DNA of 64,000 nt from Sandaracinomonas limnophila. GTDB taxonomy: Bacteria; Bacteroidota; Bacteroidia; Cytophagales; Spirosomataceae. A model generated the notes under the pieces. The model worked only from the letters and a program-made list of their open reading frames with translations. It did not search any database and was not told the DNA's origin. Position numbers and translations under genes: made by a program. This document shows positions 8,816 through 17,316 of the stretch, piece by piece. Position 1 is the stretch's first letter. Each line of letters starts with the position of its first letter. The DNA is taken from NCBI RefSeq assembly GCF_004005965.1, contig NZ_SACY01000003.1, forward strand, positions 496,001 through 560,000, in the 5' to 3' direction.

Positions 8816-10312
8816 ATGTCGGTTTTAAAAAAATTAGCAGGCGAAACGCTATCTTATGGATTCAGTACAATCATTGGAAGATCTCTCAATTTTCTTTTGG
8901 TATTAGTCCATACAAAAGCCTTTAGCCCTTCTGAATTAGGCATTAACGTAAAACTCTATTCTTACATAGCCATTGCTACCATTTTATATACTTATGGTAT
9001 GGAAACTGCCTATTTTAGGTATGCAAAAGAAAATCCGCAGAAATATTATCGAATCATATTAACGGCAATAATTACTACAACCACTATTTTTACAGGCTTA
9101 CTTTTCATAGGCGCAGGCCCAATTATGTCAGCACTCGGGTACCCTCATCAAGAAACTTTTCTTTGGTGGATTGCCCTTATTTTGGCCATCGATTCCATTA
9201 CTGCCATTCCCTTCGCAAGATTACGTTTAGAACAAAAAACCAAAAAGTTTGTAGGGGCAAAATTATTTTCAATATTTGTCAACATTGGACTTAATTTACT
9301 GTTTTTATTAGTTTTTAAGCCTATACATGATGGACACTGGGGAGCTCAATTGCAAGCTGACTTCCAACATTTATACGAACCATCAATAGGTGCAGGATAT
9401 ATATTTTTGGCAAATCTTGTGGCCAATTTCACGTTCTTCATTTGGTTAAAAAAAGAATTTCAGGATTTCCGGTTCGAATGGGATTGGACAGAATTAAAGC
9501 GTCTAATTATTTATGCTTTTCCAATCATGTTCATGAGTTTGGCAGCTATGTCAAATTTAATGTTTGATCGTTTATTATTAGAAGAATTACTTCCAGCCGG
9601 ATTTTATCCTGGTAGAACTTCACAAGATGCATTAGGAATTTATGGAAATTGTTACAAACTTTCCATATTTATGAGCTTGGCAATTCAAGCTTTCAAATAT
9701 TCAGCAGAGCCATTCTTTTTAGGACGAGTTTCAAAGGAAAATACCAAAGAAAACCTTGCCTTAGTCACTCACTGGTTCATCATTGTATGTATCTTTTTAT
9801 GGATGGGAGTTTCCTGTAACCTGTTCTGGCTGAAAAGCATTTTTTTGAAGAGAGAAATTTATTGGGAAGGAATTGGAATTATACCTGTTTTATTACTAGC
9901 TAATTTATTCTTAGGTGTTTATTACAATATTTCTGTTTGGTTTAAATTGAAAGATAAAACCTATTTGGGGACTTTAATTACTTTGATAGGATTTGCTGTT
10001 ACCATTTCCGGCAACATTTTATTTATCCCCAAATATGGATATATGGCAAGTGCATATTCTTTTTTAGCTTCGGCAATTTTGATGACTATTTTATGCTTAA
10101 TTGGCGGACAAAAATACGATCCCGCACCCTACAAGATTACAAGTGCCATCCTATACATCTTAGCAGGTTTACTTGCCATTGAATTACCTAATTATTTACC
10201 ACAGTTTATTCCACAATTAGTTAGTCAAAATTTAGGAATTATTTTCTTCTTAATTTTCTTAATTTTAAAAGAATTTTCCATCCAAGATGGGAAATTTTCC
10301 CTAAAAAAATGA
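8816..10312 (+). CDS. oligosaccharide flippase / MATE-like polysaccharide exporter
   Basis: 498 residues, almost entirely membrane-spanning (about 12-14 hydrophobic helices), starting with ETLSYGFSTIIGRSLNFLL as in the Wzx/MurJ-like polysaccharide biosynthesis family (PF01943/PF14667). Likely flips a lipid-linked saccharide across the inner membrane. It overlaps the next gene by 4 bases (ATGA), linking it to a coiled-coil protein and zapA, so an envelope or division role such as lipid II or surface polysaccharide transport is possible. Substrate cannot be read from sequence. Confidence 0.85.
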   Translation: MSVLKKLAGETLSYGFSTIIGRSLNFLLVLVHTKAFSPSELGINVKLYSYIAIATILYTYGMETAYFRYAKENPQKYYRIILTAIITTTTIFTGLLFIGAGPIMSALGYPHQETFLWWIALILAIDSITAIPFARLRLEQKTKKFVGAKLFSIFVNIGLNLLFLLVFKPIHDGHWGAQLQADFQHLYEPSIGAGYIFLANLVANFTFFIWLKKEFQDFRFEWDWTELKRLIIYAFPIMFMSLAAMSNLMFDRLLLEELLPAGFYPGRTSQDALGIYGNCYKLSIFMSLAIQAFKYSAEPFFLGRVSKENTKENLALVTHWFIIVCIFLWMGVSCNLFWLKSIFLKREIYWEGIGIIPVLLLANLFLGVYYNISVWFKLKDKTYLGTLITLIGFAVTISGNILFIPKYGYMASAYSFLASAILMTILCLIGGQKYDPAPYKITSAILYILAGLLAIELPNYLPQFIPQLVSQNLGIIFFLIFLILKEFSIQDGKFSLKK

Positions 10313-10638
10313 GATCAAAAATCAAAACCCAATTTCTGGAATTGCAATTGAAAATCACTCAAATGGGTAGATTATTGCAAGAAACGATGGGTAAGCTCGC
10401 TGATCAAAACAAGCAAAATCAAAAGCTTTTGGTTGATTTGGAAACAAAGGAAAATCAGATAAAAGACCTTAGTGAGAAAATAAAAGATTTAGAAAAAAAT
10501 AATAAAATATCAGAAAAAATTGCTAAAATTGTAGTTAATACTGAAAATACGGTAGTCCCAACTACTGACTTGAAGAAAAAATTAGAACAATATATTTCAA
10601 TTATAGAACATAGTATTGAAGCCCTAAAAAACAAATGA
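10309..10638 (+). CDS. coiled-coil protein upstream of zapA (ZapB-like position)
   Basis: 109 residues, rich in Lys, Gln, Glu and Leu, predicted as a long coiled coil from about residue 10 to 70 (heptads in LLVDLETKENQIKDLSEKI), then a Thr/Val linker and a second short helix near residues 83-107. No signal or membrane segment. ATGA overlaps join it to the flippase before it and zapA after it. By size, fold and position it could be a ZapB-like or other division-associated partner of ZapA, but no sequence family is recognised; that role is inference. Confidence 0.75.
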   Translation: MRSKIKTQFLELQLKITQMGRLLQETMGKLADQNKQNQKLLVDLETKENQIKDLSEKIKDLEKNNKISEKIAKIVVNTENTVVPTTDLKKKLEQYISIIEHSIEALKNK

Positions 10639-10925
10639 GCCAAAAACTTCCTTGTAATATTATTTTAGGAATACAGGCTTTAGCCCTAAAGGTTCAACCA
10701 GAGGAGGAATTTTGTGTAAGAAAGGCTGCGAAATTAGTAAACGAACTAGTTAAATATTATGAAAAAAAGACCAACCAAACAGATCCAGGAACGGTAATGG
10801 CGATGGTTGCCTTAGATTTGGCCATGTGTGGTATCAAATTCGACAACGAATTAGACGAACACTTACACCAAACTCAAACGAAAAATTCGGAATTGTTGGA
10901 ACTCATCAATTCCTTTTCTAATTAA
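10635..10925 (+). CDS. zapA: cell division protein ZapA
   Basis: 96 residues. N-terminal NIILGIQALALKV is the beta hairpin of ZapA, followed by EEEFCVRKAAKLVNEL and a C-terminal helical stretch for tetramerisation. ZapA stabilises FtsZ filaments at midcell. Starts in a 4-base overlap with the coiled-coil gene and is followed 43 bp later by rny, an order seen in other Bacteroidota. Confidence 0.88.
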   Translation: MSQKLPCNIILGIQALALKVQPEEEFCVRKAAKLVNELVKYYEKKTNQTDPGTVMAMVALDLAMCGIKFDNELDEHLHQTQTKNSELLELINSFSN

Positions 10926-10968
10926 TTTTCAGGTACATTGGGGCTAATGTTTTAAACACATTTGCTAT

Positions 10969-12546
10969 ATGATTCTTACCATTTTAGTTCCCATTTTAGC
11001 CTTGGTTGCAGGGGTATTCGGAGGGAAATTATTAAATTCAAAAAACACAAAAGATTTCGAAGCGGAAGCTCAAAAAAAGGCTGACGACATTCTAAAAAAC
11101 GCAGAATTCTCTGCTGAAAATCTAAAAAAAGACAAAATGTTGGAAGCGAAAGAAAATTTCATTCGCTTAAAAGCTGAGTTTGAAGAGGAGACACAATCGA
11201 AAAAAGCTATTCTTATTGAAAATGAGCAAAAATTAAGAGAGAAAGAACGTACTCTTCAACAACAGGCAGAACAACAACGCACTACTGAGCAAGAAATTCA
11301 TTCAGCTCGCCAAAGCATTCAATCCAAGGAAGAAAACCTTCGTAAAAAGAATGAAGAAGCTGACAAAAAACGTGCGGAAGCTGAAGAAATGCTTGCCAAT
11401 CAAATTAGCCAATTAGAAAGAATTTCAAACCTTTCAGCAGCTGAAGCTCGTGAACAATTGATGGATGCATTAAAAGCTGAGGCAGAAAGTAAAGCAAGTT
11501 CTTTAGTAAAACAAGCCATTGAAGAAGCTAAATTGACAGCTACAAAAGAAGCTAAAAAAGTAGTTATCGAAACCATTCAACGTACCGCTGCTGAAAATGC
11601 CATTGAAAACTGCGTTTCCGTTTTCAACATTGAATCAGATGATGTGAAAGGAAAAATCATTGGTCGTGAAGGTAGAAACATCCGTGCACTAGAAGCAGCG
11701 ACTGGTGTAGAATTCATTGTTGATGATACCCCTGAAGCTATTATCATTTCAGGCTTTGATCCAGTGAGAAGAGAAATTGCTCGTTTATCTTTACACCGTT
11801 TGGTGCAAGATGGTCGTATTCACCCAGCTCGTATTGAGGAGGTTGTGAACAAAACCCGCAAAAACATCGAAGACGAAATTGTTGAAATTGGGGAGAAAAC
11901 TGTGATTGATTTAGGAATACACGGCCTGCATCCTGAACTAATCAAAATGGTTGGTAGAATGCGTTTCCGTTCATCTTATGGTCAAAACTTGTTACAGCAC
12001 TCTCGCGAAGTAGCAAAGCTTTGTTCTACCATGGCAGCTGAATTAGGATTAAACGTTAAACTTGCAAAAAGAGCAGGATTATTACACGATATCGGAAAAG
12101 TTTGGCCAGATGAGCCAGAATTGCCACACGCAATTTTGGGCATGGAATTGGCTCAAAAATACAAGGAACATCCTGAGGTTTGTAATGCCATTGGAGCTCA
12201 CCACGATGAAGTTGAAATGACAAGTATGATTTCACCAATCATTCAAGTATGTGACGCCATTTCTGGTTCAAGACCAGGTGCACGTCGTGAAATGATGGAG
12301 TCTTACATGAAGCGACTTAAAGAATTAGAGGAATTAGCTACTTCTTTCGACGGAGTTCAAAAATGTTACGCGATCCAAGCCGGAAGGGAGCTTCGTATTT
12401 TAGTTGATTCAGAAAATGTTTCTGACGAAAAAGCAAGTAATCTATCTTTTGATATTTCACAAAAAATTGAGAAAGAAATGCAATACCCAGGACAAATCAA
12501 AGTAACGGTAATCCGTGAAATGCGCGCAGTGAATTTTGCAAAATAG
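10969..12546 (+). CDS. rny: ribonuclease Y
   Basis: Membrane-anchored endoribonuclease that initiates mRNA decay. 525 residues: N-terminal transmembrane helix (1-20), a long coiled coil (about 28-190), a KH RNA-binding domain ([19 protein letters not shown] near 228-246) and an HD phosphohydrolase domain with [15 protein letters not shown] and AIGAHHDE metal ligands. Full family length. Preceded by zapA on the same strand and closed by an intrinsic terminator. Confidence 0.97.
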   Translation: MILTILVPILALVAGVFGGKLLNSKNTKDFEAEAQKKADDILKNAEFSAENLKKDKMLEAKENFIRLKAEFEEETQSKKAILIENEQKLREKERTLQQQAEQQRTTEQEIHSARQSIQSKEENLRKKNEEADKKRAEAEEMLANQISQLERISNLSAAEAREQLMDALKAEAESKASSLVKQAIEEAKLTATKEAKKVVIETIQRTAAENAIENCVSVFNIESDDVKGKIIGREGRNIRALEAATGVEFIVDDTPEAIIISGFDPVRREIARLSLHRLVQDGRIHPARIEEVVNKTRKNIEDEIVEIGEKTVIDLGIHGLHPELIKMVGRMRFRSSYGQNLLQHSREVAKLCSTMAAELGLNVKLAKRAGLLHDIGKVWPDEPELPHAILGMELAQKYKEHPEVCNAIGAHHDEVEMTSMISPIIQVCDAISGSRPGARREMMESYMKRLKELEELATSFDGVQKCYAIQAGRELRILVDSENVSDEKASNLSFDISQKIEKEMQYPGQIKVTVIREMRAVNFAK

Positions 12547-12565
12547 TTATAGAATTTACTAACTT

Positions 12566-12596
12566 AAAGGCTGTTTCAAAGAAGCAGCCTTTTTTT
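12566..12596 (+). terminator. intrinsic terminator after rny
   Basis: AAAGGCTG (12566-12573) and CAGCCTTT (12585-12592) form a stem with an 11-base loop, followed by T. The T-run runs directly into the ATG of the next gene at 12597. Confidence 0.8.
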
Positions 12597-13028
12597 ATGA
12601 AAATCATTCAACCCACCTCCCCATCTGATTGGGAAAAATATTTAGCGCTTCGTTATGAAGTATTAAGAGAGCCTTGGAATCAACCTTTGGGCTCAGAAAT
12701 ATTAGCAGATGATTCTACATCACTTAACGCAATGATAATTGATGCTCAAGGAGATGCCTTAGGTGTGGCACGATTACATGAAACAAGTCCTGGTGTTGGT
12801 CAAGTTCGTTGCGTAGCCATAAAAACAATGCAGCAGGGAAAAGGCCTAGGAAAGATATTGATGAACTATTTGGAGAATGAAGCCATTAAACTTGGGCTCA
12901 GAGAAATCATTTTAGAGGCCCGAGAAAATGCAGTACCCTTTTATGAAAGCCTCGGATACAAAATCACCAAAAAGTCATATTTGCTTTTTGATGAAATTCA
13001 GCATTATACAATGGAAAAAGAGTTATGA
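12597..13028 (+). CDS. GNAT-family N-acetyltransferase
   Basis: 143 residues with a complete GNAT fold: VGQVRCVAIKTMQQGKGLG carries the acetyl-CoA loop (Q/RxxGxG/A as QQGKGLG), followed by EAIKLGLREIILEARENAVPFYESLGY. Resembles small ElaA/YjcF-like acetyltransferases; acceptor unknown. Its ATG touches the T-run of the rny terminator, so there is no room for a separate leader unless transcripts read through. Its last three codons (GAG TTA TGA) form the first unit of a tandem repeat array. Confidence 0.85.
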   Translation: MKIIQPTSPSDWEKYLALRYEVLREPWNQPLGSEILADDSTSLNAMIIDAQGDALGVARLHETSPGVGQVRCVAIKTMQQGKGLGKILMNYLENEAIKLGLREIILEARENAVPFYESLGYKITKKSYLLFDEIQHYTMEKEL

Positions 13029-13104
13029 GTTATGAGTTATGTGTTATGTGTTATGAGTTGTCGATTTTGCAAACTTCATAATTCATAACCCATAACTCAT
13101 AACT
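13021..13104. repeat. AGTTATG heptamer array forming an inverted repeat between convergent genes
   Basis: Left arm: tandem AGTTATG/TGTTATG units from 13021 to about 13060, starting inside the GNAT stop region. Right arm: CATAACC/CATAACT units at about 13084-13104 up to the bioB stop. AGTTATGAGTTATG (13021-13034) is perfectly complementary to 13091-13104. It may serve as a terminator-like hairpin for both convergent genes. Confidence 0.85.
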
Positions 13105-14109
13105 TTAAATTTGTGCACTCGGAATTTGATTGAATGACACCTTTGCTTTTTTAGCGTCTTTAAAGGCTTCCTTTGGCTTGATATTTAAAATTTGGAATAA
13201 TTCCTTGTCCGATTTGGCATCTGGATTAGGAGTTGTCAATAATACATCTCCAGAGAAGATAGAATTGGCTCCTGCCATAAAACAGAATGCTTGACCTTCA
13301 TAGTTTAACTCCAATCGACCAGCAGACAAACGAACTGCCGATTGTGGCATCATGATTCTTGCGGTTGCAATCATGCGTACCAAATCCCAAACAGATGCTG
13401 TTGGTTGATCCGCAAATGGAGTTCCTTCCACTGGAACTAAATTATTAATTGGAACAGATTCTGGATGTTCAGGTAAATTTGCAAGAGTCAACAACATACC
13501 AATACGGTCATTGGCCGATTCTCCCATTCCTATAATACCACCAGAACAAACTGATAATTTTGCCTTTCTGACATTTTCTAAGGTTTGCAAACGGTCGTCA
13601 AATGTTCTTGTAGAAATAACATCATCATAATATTCTTCAGAAGTGTCGATGTTATGATTGTATGCATATAAGCCTGCATCTTTTAGTTTTTCAGCCTGCT
13701 CTTCGCTCAACATTCCAAGTGTACAACAAACCTCCATTCCAAGAGTATTAACACCCTTAACCATTTCCAATACGCGATCGAAATCCTTATTATCTCTAAC
13801 CTCTCTCCATGCTGCCCCCATGCAAAAACGAGAACTACCATTTTCTTTGGCACGCACAGCTGCAGAAATCACCTCTTCATAAGGTAACAATTTTTGAACT
13901 TTTACGTTTGTATGGTAACGAGCAGCTTGAGAACAATAGGAACAATCTTCTGGACAACCGCCTGTCTTAATAGACAACAAGGTACTTACTTGAACTTCAT
14001 TTGGATCAAAATTCTGACGGTGCACCGTAGCAGCCTGATAAACTAAATCCAAAAATGGTTGATTAAAAATTTGTTCAACCTCTTCCCTTGTCCAATCGTG
14101 TCTAATCAT
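13105..14109 (-). CDS. bioB: biotin synthase
   Basis: Radical SAM enzyme that inserts sulfur into dethiobiotin, the last step of biotin synthesis. 334 residues with the 4Fe-4S motif CPEDCSYC (Cys52, Cys56, Cys59), conserved [27 protein letters not shown] and the Arg in SAGR of the second cluster site. Full length. No other bio genes are in the window. The promoter has an inverted repeat just upstream of the -7 box, suggesting repression control. Confidence 0.97.
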   Translation of the reverse strand: MIRHDWTREEVEQIFNQPFLDLVYQAATVHRQNFDPNEVQVSTLLSIKTGGCPEDCSYCSQAARYHTNVKVQKLLPYEEVISAAVRAKENGSSRFCMGAAWREVRDNKDFDRVLEMVKGVNTLGMEVCCTLGMLSEEQAEKLKDAGLYAYNHNIDTSEEYYDDVISTRTFDDRLQTLENVRKAKLSVCSGGIIGMGESANDRIGMLLTLANLPEHPESVPINNLVPVEGTPFADQPTASVWDLVRMIATARIMMPQSAVRLSAGRLELNYEGQAFCFMAGANSIFSGDVLLTTPNPDAKSDKELFQILNIKPKEAFKDAKKAKVSFNQIPSAQI

Positions 14110-14124
14110 TTGTTTAAATTTTCA

Positions 14125-14150
14125 CAAAGATAATGTCGGAACCCGACATT
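14125..14150 (-). promoter_or_regulatory. bioB promoter with overlapping inverted-repeat operator
   Basis: On the minus strand TATCTTTG (14125-14132) fits the TAnnTTTG box. Immediately upstream AATGTCGG-AAC-CCGACATT (14132-14150 on plus) is a perfect 8-bp inverted repeat with 3-bp spacer, extending imperfectly to 11 bp. It sits where a repressor would block the -33/-7 spacer. No T-run follows it, so a terminator for sppA is less likely. Confidence 0.6.
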
Positions 14151-14158
14151 TATCAATT

Positions 14159-15934
14159 TTATTTCAATTCTATTAAATAAGGCATCAAAGCTTGTAAGCC
14201 TTCTCTGTTTTTAATTCGATTGATTTCTAACATAGCATCTGCCCAAGGAATATTCTTTTGAATCAAACGTTCTGTAATTTTTGATTCCGAAATTGATGAT
14301 TCCAATAATTTCTCCAAAAACATTTTTTTCTTTGGATATATGGACACTTTATATGCACCTTTTTTCAGTTTAACCTTATCAGCTGCCAATTGAATAGCTG
14401 TTTTCAATCCACCCAACTCATCTACCAAGCCGATCTGTTTGGCTTGGGCTCCTGTCCAAACTCGACCTTCGGCTATAGATTTTAATTTTTCTACAGGCAT
14501 TTTTCTACCTTGCGCAGCTTTTGAGGTAAATGATTCGTACCCTTCATTAACAATTTGCTGAATTACATTTTTTTCAAAATCGGATAAAGCACCGGTCGTT
14601 TGCATAAAACTTGAATGGGCATTTGTTTTCACTTGGTCTTTGGTAATTCCCAATTTCTCTTTCATCAAATTATCCAAATTAAACCATTGACCAAAAATTC
14701 CAATAGAGCCAGTGATTGTTGCAGGATGGGCCACAATAGCGTCTGTCCCCATTGCCATGTAATAACCACCTGAAGCTGCATAAGTAGACATGGAAGCAAT
14801 TACTGGCTTAACTTTTTTGGCCAATTGAATTTCTCTCCACATGTTATCAGAAGCCAATGCAGATCCTCCAGGACTATTGATTCGCAATACAATTGCTTTA
14901 ACCGATTTGTTGTCACGCAATTTTCTCAACTCTTTATTGAAATTTTCTGATCCGATGGCATCATCATCTGCTTTGGTTCCAACTATTTCTCCTTCAGCCA
15001 CCAATACTGCAATTTTATCGGAGCTTTCAACTTCTTTAATAGGGCTATCTGCTTTTAGGATGGAATTTAAACCAATGAATTCTAAATCTTCCTTTTCCTT
15101 CACTTTTACCAATTTCATCAATTCGTCTGTCACTTGATCTTCATAAGCCAAATTAAGTAAGCCTTTTTGCTCAGCTAATTTTGGGCGAAATGACCATAAA
15201 CTATCTGCAATGGTATTTAAGGTCGGAACTGATAAGTTGCGAGAGCGGGCAATTTTATCAAATACAAAAGAGTTGATCGAGTTCAAATAAGACAAAGTTT
15301 GTTCCTTATTTTCTGGACTCATATCCTCACGGATAAAAGGTTCAACTGCTGATTTGTATTTACCCACTTTAAAAACAAGCGGTTCTACTCCTAGTTTATC
15401 AAAAGCTTTTTTGAAAAAAATCGGATTCGATGAAATTCCGCTAAACTCTACTAAACCATTAGGATTCAAGTAAACCTTATCAGAAACTGAGGCTAAATAA
15501 TACCCTTTTTGAGAATAAGAATCCGCAAAAGAAATTACAAATTTTCCTGATTTCTTGAAGTCTTCAATGGCATCGCGAATTTCTGAAATCTGAGCATAAC
15601 TAGCCATAGGCATCGTAGATTCCAAATATATCCCTTTTATTTTCGTATCTATTTTGGCACGTTCAATTGCATCTAATAATTGAATCAAGCCAATTTTTTC
15701 TGCGTTTTCCACAAAAGGCCCCAATAAGTCTGCGAATGGATTTTCTTCAGAATTTGCATTTTCAACAATTGGATGTGATAAATCTAAGCGTAAAATAGAA
15801 TTTTCTTTTATTTCTACTTTAGCATCAGATTCGGACATAACTGTACCTATTCCTGCAATAATGAGAATACTCAATAAGCTAAACAGGAATAGGCCAAGTA
15901 TATTAGATAAGGTATTTTTTACAAATTGCCACAT
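14159..15934 (-). CDS. sppA: signal peptide peptidase SppA, long form
   Basis: Inner-membrane serine protease that degrades leftover signal peptides. 591 residues, N-terminal transmembrane anchor (about 8-32), duplicated ClpP-like domains. Catalytic Lys in VGKYKSAVEP (N-terminal domain) and catalytic Ser in YAASGGYYMA (C-terminal domain), with NSPGGSALASD and TITGSIGIFG nearby. Length fits the E. coli 67-kDa type. 50 bp upstream of bioB on the same strand, but bioB has its own promoter. Confidence 0.95.
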   Translation of the reverse strand: MWQFVKNTLSNILGLFLFSLLSILIIAGIGTVMSESDAKVEIKENSILRLDLSHPIVENANSEENPFADLLGPFVENAEKIGLIQLLDAIERAKIDTKIKGIYLESTMPMASYAQISEIRDAIEDFKKSGKFVISFADSYSQKGYYLASVSDKVYLNPNGLVEFSGISSNPIFFKKAFDKLGVEPLVFKVGKYKSAVEPFIREDMSPENKEQTLSYLNSINSFVFDKIARSRNLSVPTLNTIADSLWSFRPKLAEQKGLLNLAYEDQVTDELMKLVKVKEKEDLEFIGLNSILKADSPIKEVESSDKIAVLVAEGEIVGTKADDDAIGSENFNKELRKLRDNKSVKAIVLRINSPGGSALASDNMWREIQLAKKVKPVIASMSTYAASGGYYMAMGTDAIVAHPATITGSIGIFGQWFNLDNLMKEKLGITKDQVKTNAHSSFMQTTGALSDFEKNVIQQIVNEGYESFTSKAAQGRKMPVEKLKSIAEGRVWTGAQAKQIGLVDELGGLKTAIQLAADKVKLKKGAYKVSIYPKKKMFLEKLLESSISESKITERLIQKNIPWADAMLEINRIKNREGLQALMPYLIELK

Positions 15935-16035
15935 AATTTTATTGTTTAGTGTTTTATTTTATTCTCAAATTTGAATAAAAAAGTTAAACTAGGCATAAAG
16001 AATATGTTCAACGGAAAATACATTCAAACAACGGC

Positions 16036-16653
16036 TTAACCGAAGTTTTTTCTATAATCTTCCCTTGATTGAATAATTACTTCGTGTGCAACTTCTCTGC
16101 CATACACATCATCAATATCAACTGCCAAGGAACTTGTTTCACCTGGCAACATTTTGTAGGTCCAGAAGTAATGGCGCAAACGTTGAACGATATCTTTTGG
16201 AGCATCAGAAATATCTCTCCATTTGCCATAAATTGGATCATCCTTTAAAACAGCAATGATTTTATCATCAGCTTCCCCTTTATCAATCATACGAATTCCT
16301 CCAATAGGAATGGCCTCACAAATAATGTCACCATGCGTAATAGCCCTTTCAGATAAGACCAAAATATCCAATGGGTCACCATCTCCCTTTTCAATATCTT
16401 TACCAGAATATTTACGTGCTAATTCGGCAATTCCATCTGCACAATACGTTTGAGGTAAAAATCCATAAAGAGCAGGAACTATATTTGAGAACTTTTGTGG
16501 ACGATCAATCTTCAAAAATCCAGTTTGTTTGTCAATTTCGTATTTTACGGTATCAGTTGGTACAATCTCAATAAAAGCGGTTACAACTTCTGGCATATTT
16601 TCCCCGATATTGATTCCATGCCAAGGATGTGCCTTAAAAAAATTTCTATTCAT
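16036..16653 (-). CDS. ppa: inorganic pyrophosphatase
   Basis: Soluble family I pyrophosphatase hydrolysing PPi to phosphate. 205 residues. Active-site motifs: KYEIDKQTG, YGFLPQTYC, GDGDPLDILVL (metal-binding aspartates) and a C-terminal YFWTYKMLPG. Divergent from def, with promoters for both in the 83-bp gap. Confidence 0.93.
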   Translation of the reverse strand: MNRNFFKAHPWHGINIGENMPEVVTAFIEIVPTDTVKYEIDKQTGFLKIDRPQKFSNIVPALYGFLPQTYCADGIAELARKYSGKDIEKGDGDPLDILVLSERAITHGDIICEAIPIGGIRMIDKGEADDKIIAVLKDDPIYGKWRDISDAPKDIVQRLRHYFWTYKMLPGETSSLAVDIDDVYGREVAHEVIIQSREDYRKNFG

Positions 16654-16689
16654 AATGTGTTTATTAAATCTACTCAGACATTTAGCTTA

Positions 16690-16716
16690 CAAAAATACAA
16701 AAATTCGTTAAATTTG
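16690..16716. promoter_or_regulatory. divergent -7 boxes for ppa (minus) and def (plus)
   Basis: Minus strand TATTTTTG at 16690-16697 serves ppa with a leader of about 30 bases. Plus strand TAAATTTG at 16709-16716 serves def about 20 bases before its ATG. Both match TAnnTTTG. Confidence 0.45.
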
Positions 16717-16736
16717 TGGTTTGATTGACATTTATT

Positions 16737-17312
16737 ATGATTTACCCTATCATTCCTTACGGCGATCCGGTTTTAAGAAAGGTTGCAGAAGATATTGAAT
16801 TTGGAAGTTTAGACCTCCACAAATTGGCTGACGATATGTTTGAAACCATGTATGCCGCCAATGGAGTTGGATTAGCTGCCCCACAAATTGGAATGGCTAT
16901 TCGTGTTTTTGTTGTGGATGGTAGACCCATGAACGACGAAGATGACGAGGACGAGGATAATGATCCTTCATTAGTGGACTTCAAAAAAGTTTTTGTAAAT
17001 CCGACTATTATTGAAGAAACTGGTGAGGAATGGGGATTTGAGGAAGGATGCCTATCTATTCCTGGTGTAAGAGGGGAAGTATTCAGACCAGAATTTGTTA
17101 AAATTCATTACTGGAATGAACTAGGAGAAGAAAAAGAAGAAGTTTTTGAGGGTTTAGCCGCAAGAATTATCCAACACGAATACGATCATATTGAAGGAAT
17201 TTTATTTACAGATCACCTGAATATGGTTAAAAAAAGAATGATTAAAAACAAATTGACAGATATTACAAAAGGGAAAGTTTCTGTGGATTATAAAATGAAA
17301 TTCTCCCGATAA
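16737..17312 (+). CDS. def: peptide deformylase
   Basis: Removes the N-formyl group from nascent proteins. 191 residues. The three deformylase motifs are present: GVGLAAPQIG, EEGCLSIPG (Cys metal ligand) and QHEYDHIEG (HExxH). A strongly acidic insert (Asp/Glu run) follows VVDGRPM at about residues 65-75. ATG at 16737 is chosen over a TTG four codons upstream because only the ATG gives a normal deformylase N-terminus and it follows a good promoter. pheT starts 4 bp after the stop, so they are co-transcribed. Confidence 0.96.
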   Translation: MIYPIIPYGDPVLRKVAEDIEFGSLDLHKLADDMFETMYAANGVGLAAPQIGMAIRVFVVDGRPMNDEDDEDEDNDPSLVDFKKVFVNPTIIEETGEEWGFEEGCLSIPGVRGEVFRPEFVKIHYWNELGEEKEEVFEGLAARIIQHEYDHIEGILFTDHLNMVKKRMIKNKLTDITKGKVSVDYKMKFSR

Positions 17313-17316
17313 GATT

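Noticed and set aside
13021-13104. CRISPR array
   Set aside because: Units are 7 bp, directly tandem without spacers; no cas genes in the window.
14132-14150. Terminator for sppA
   Set aside because: The palindrome is not followed by a T-run and lies against the bioB -7 box, so operator is the better reading.
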